Shown here piece after piece: positions 61,064 through 64,000 of a DNA stretch of 64,000 nt. Each line of letters starts with the position of its first letter. Within the stretch, counting starts at the first letter, position 1. A program made the translations under genes and the position numbers. The DNA comes from an uncultured Pelagibacteraceae bacterium (GTDB lineage Bacteria; Pseudomonadota; Alphaproteobacteria; Pelagibacterales; Pelagibacteraceae), in contig CACDQQ010000002.1 of assembly GCA_902555065.1 (NCBI GenBank), positions 62,001 through 126,000 of the forward strand, given 5' to 3'. The notes beneath the pieces are model-generated. The model saw only the letters and a program-made list of their open reading frames with translations. It ran no database searches and had not been told where the DNA came from.

Positions 61064-63013
61064 ATGACTAACAAACTTAAGGAAGAGAAAAGTCCGTATT
61101 TAAAGCAGCATAAAGACAATCCTGTAAATTGGTTTGCTTGGAATAAAGAAAGTTTAGAACAGGCAAAAAAAGAAAAAAAACCAATATTTCTCAGTGTTGG
61201 ATATGCTAGTTGTCATTGGTGTCATGTGATGGCTCATGAAAGTTTTGAAGATGATCAAACAGCTAAAATAATGAATGAAAAATTTATAAATATTAAAGTT
61301 GATAGAGAAGAAAGACCTGATTTAGATTATGTTTTTCAAAGAAGTTTATCTATTTTAACAGGAACCCAAGGAGGTTGGCCTTTATCGATGTTTCTTGATG
61401 AAAATGGTGTTCCTTTTACTGGTGGAACTTATTTCCCGCCAAAAGAAATGCATGGAAGACCAGATTTTCAAAAAGTTCTAAATAATGTTTCTGACGTATA
61501 TAATAAGAATAGAGAAAAAATTCTTGATCAAGCGCCCCAAATGCAAGAAATATTTGGTAAAATTAATCAAAGATCAGCAGTATTAAATCAACCTTTAGAA
61601 CCGTTTTTAGAAAAAATTATACAGCACCTTGATAAAGATAATGGAAGTTTCAAGGGAGCTCCTAAGTTTCCCCAATTTTATTTATTTGATGCAATGTTTT
61701 ATTTTTATTTAAAAACAGGAAAAGAAGAATACTTTAAACCTGTTGAAACTTTACTTTACAATATTTCTTCAAAAGGAATGTATGATCATCTAGCTGGAGG
61801 TATAGCAAGATACACTGTTGATGAAAATTGGATCATCCCTCACTTCGAAAAAATGCTTTATGATAATATTCAATATATAGGATTGTTAAATAAGTTCTTT
61901 CAAAAAACTAATAATCTTTATTATAAAGGGAAGTTAGAGCAAACCATAAATTTTATCAATTCAGAATTTAAAAATGATTTCGATCTTTATGGGTCTGCAT
62001 ATGATGCCGATAGCGATGGTGTTGAAGGAAAATATTATGTATGGAGTTATGCAGAGCTAAAAAATATTCTGGGTTCTAAATTTAATTTATTTGCAAAAAA
62101 ATATAATTTAATTGAAGAGGGAAATTTTGAAGGTAATAATATTTTAATAGAAACTCATAATAAACTTTCCGATGATGAGATTAAAGAAATCTCAAACACA
62201 GAAAAAACGTTATTAGATCAAAGAAATAAACGTACTAAACCATTATTTGATGATAAATCTCAAACTGATCAAAATTGTTTTTTATTAGAAACACTTCTTC
62301 TTTCATCGCTAGTAACTGATAATGAAGAACTAAAACAAAATACTCTTGTTAGTATAAAGGTATTGGAAAAATATTTGTCAGACAAAATTTTCCATTGTTA
62401 TCAAGACACAGAGATTGACGCTTTTTTGGAAGATTACGTATACTATGCTAGTCTTTTGATAACTATTTATGAGTTAGATGGTGACGTTAAATACATCGAA
62501 AAATCAAAAGATATTTTAATAAAAACCTGGGAATACTTTTTTGATAAAAAATCAGGCTTAATGCAGAAAAATAAAATATTAGACAATGATCTATTTGTAC
62601 AACCAGTAGATCTAAATGATAATAATATACCAAATGGAAATAGCGTATATTTAAACTTATGTAATAAAATATATATTATAACTAGCGATAAAATATGGTT
62701 TGAAAAAATTGATATTTTAAAAAAAAGTTTCCACCAAGTTTTAAACTCAAACTTTGCACAAATGTTTAGTTTTGTAAAATCATTGGATATTTGTAATGAA
62801 AGTATATCTTTCACAATTCATGGAAAGCAAAATTTAGATCCTAATATAAAAAAGTACTTGCAAAAAAAATTTTTTACTAGAGCTACATTTAAATATCTAG
62901 ATAATGAAGTAAAAGAGGCAAAAATTGTTATATGTAAAAATCAAACTTGCTCTAACAAATTAAGTAATATAAAGGAAATTGAAGATTATCTAAAAAGAAA
63001 CAATATAAGCTAA
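61064..63013 (+). CDS. Thioredoxin-like domain protein, YyaL/DUF255 (spermatogenesis-associated protein 20 family)
   Basis: EEKSPYLKQHKDNPVNWFAW, VGYASCHWCHVMAHESFED, GGWPLSMFLDENGVPFTGGTYFPP. Confidence 0.95.
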   Translation: MTNKLKEEKSPYLKQHKDNPVNWFAWNKESLEQAKKEKKPIFLSVGYASCHWCHVMAHESFEDDQTAKIMNEKFINIKVDREERPDLDYVFQRSLSILTGTQGGWPLSMFLDENGVPFTGGTYFPPKEMHGRPDFQKVLNNVSDVYNKNREKILDQAPQMQEIFGKINQRSAVLNQPLEPFLEKIIQHLDKDNGSFKGAPKFPQFYLFDAMFYFYLKTGKEEYFKPVETLLYNISSKGMYDHLAGGIARYTVDENWIIPHFEKMLYDNIQYIGLLNKFFQKTNNLYYKGKLEQTINFINSEFKNDFDLYGSAYDADSDGVEGKYYVWSYAELKNILGSKFNLFAKKYNLIEEGNFEGNNILIETHNKLSDDEIKEISNTEKTLLDQRNKRTKPLFDDKSQTDQNCFLLETLLLSSLVTDNEELKQNTLVSIKVLEKYLSDKIFHCYQDTEIDAFLEDYVYYASLLITIYELDGDVKYIEKSKDILIKTWEYFFDKKSGLMQKNKILDNDLFVQPVDLNDNNIPNGNSVYLNLCNKIYIITSDKIWFEKIDILKKSFHQVLNSNFAQMFSFVKSLDICNESISFTIHGKQNLDPNIKKYLQKKFFTRATFKYLDNEVKEAKIVICKNQTCSNKLSNIKEIEDYLKRNNIS

Positions 63014-64000
63014 TGATAGAAACAAAGGAACAAATAATAGAACATTTTAAGTCAGGCTCAAAGGATAAATCTAATTTGAAGATTGGAGTTGAGCATGAAA
63101 AATTTATTTTTGATAAAAAAACAAATACGAGAATTGATTATTCCAAAATCAAGAAAATGTTTGAAAATTTATATGAGTTTGGCTGGAAACCCATTTTTGA
63201 GGAAAAAAATCCAATAGCGTTAACTAAGAATGGTAAAAGTATTACTTTAGAGCCTGGTAATCAAATAGAGCTATCTGGAGCAAAATTAAATAATATTCAC
63301 GAAGCTTGTGCTGAATCTCATGAATATTTATTTGAGTTAAATCAGGTAATTGAAAAATTAGATTTTAAAATAGTAAGCTCTGGATATGATCCTATATCTA
63401 AACTTGAAGATATACCTAATAATCCAAAAAAAAGGTATGAGGTTATGACCAAAGATATGCCTGTTGGAGGAAAACTAAGTTTGGATATGATGTATAAAAC
63501 TGCAGGTACGCAATTAAATTTAGATTATACCTCAGAAGAAGATTTTATAAAAAAATTTAAGTTGGCGAATAATTTAGTTCCAATATCTATCGGACTTTTT
63601 GCAAATTCCTCTATAGTTGAAAAAAGTAATAGTGGATACTTATCTTACAGATCTAAAGTTTGGCAAGAAACATCTAGAGGTGGATTGCCTGAGTTTTTTT
63701 TAAAAGATGTAAATTTTGAAAAATACGCAGATTATATTATGAATTATCCAATCTTATTTTTACAAAGTGAAGGTAATTATATATCTGGAAAAAAATATTT
63801 ATTTAAAAACTTTATGAATGGAGAAATTAAAGAAATTGGAAATAAAATTCCTAGTGCTAATGATCTTGATACACATTTAGGAACAATATTTACAGAGAAC
63901 AGATTAAAACAATATATTGAATTAAGATCAATGGATGCTTGCGGATGGGAGTGTTTATGTGCTGGTCCTGCCCTATTCACTGGATTACTTTATGGAAATC
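63013..64000 (+). CDS. gshA: Glutamate-cysteine ligase, 3' truncated by window edge
   Basis: ORF open to the window end and absent from the track: MIETKEQIIEHFKSGSKDKSNLKIGVEHEKFIFDKKT, LTKNGKSITLEPGNQIELSGAKLNNIHEACAESHEY. Confidence 0.93.
   Translation, partial: MIETKEQIIEHFKSGSKDKSNLKIGVEHEKFIFDKKTNTRIDYSKIKKMFENLYEFGWKPIFEEKNPIALTKNGKSITLEPGNQIELSGAKLNNIHEACAESHEYLFELNQVIEKLDFKIVSSGYDPISKLEDIPNNPKKRYEVMTKDMPVGGKLSLDMMYKTAGTQLNLDYTSEEDFIKKFKLANNLVPISIGLFANSSIVEKSNSGYLSYRSKVWQETSRGGLPEFFLKDVNFEKYADYIMNYPILFLQSEGNYISGKKYLFKNFMNGEIKEIGNKIPSANDLDTHLGTIFTENRLKQYIELRSMDACGWECLCAGPALFTGLLYGN

Noticed and set aside
62467-62814. 115-aa minus strand ORF
   Set aside because: Antisense within the YyaL gene.
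63777-63980. 67-aa minus strand ORF
   Set aside because: Antisense to gshA, which is supported by clear protein motifs.

Overview
This 64 kb window is AT-rich and gene-dense, with about 66 credible protein-coding genes. Intergenic gaps are tiny and many genes overlap. Gene content and order look like a streamlined marine alphaproteobacterium of the SAR11/Pelagibacterales type; that is an inference, since no search was run. No rRNA, tRNA, CRISPR array, transposon or phage genes were recognised. Left part (1-9.7 kb): an accessory carbon-use cluster with an aldehyde dehydrogenase, HpcH/HpaI aldolase, D-2-hydroxyacid dehydrogenase, IolE-like and IolG-like enzymes, a second Gfo/Idh/MocA oxidoreductase and a ribose/inositol-type ABC importer. 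Next come two EamA exporters around a homocysteine S-methyltransferase homologue, then glnA and an iscR-sufBCDSUT-sufA operon. The rest is mostly housekeeping: anmK, tyrS, prfB, PBP1A, RNase E, thiGS, aroQ-accBC, aspS, purMN, lptFGD-surA-pdxA-rsmA, gmk-acpP-fabG-fabD, rpsF-rpsR-rplI, dnaB, cvpA-purF and a truncated gshA. Best leads: (1) a free-standing protein matching the C-terminal region of B12-dependent ribonucleotide reductase, beside a palindrome-rich divergent intergenic region; (2) an IscR type-1-like operator (23/25 by hand) over a plausible iscR-suf promoter; (3) RNase E apparently lacking the CPxC Zn-link; (4) a partial, non-canonical inositol/sugar pathway; (5) a prfB +1 programmed frameshift that the ORF track splits; (6) repeated 3' overlaps of convergent genes sharing stop-codon nucleotides; (7) a PhnZ/TmpB-like HD-domain protein downstream of purF. 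No single completely novel multi-gene system is proven here.
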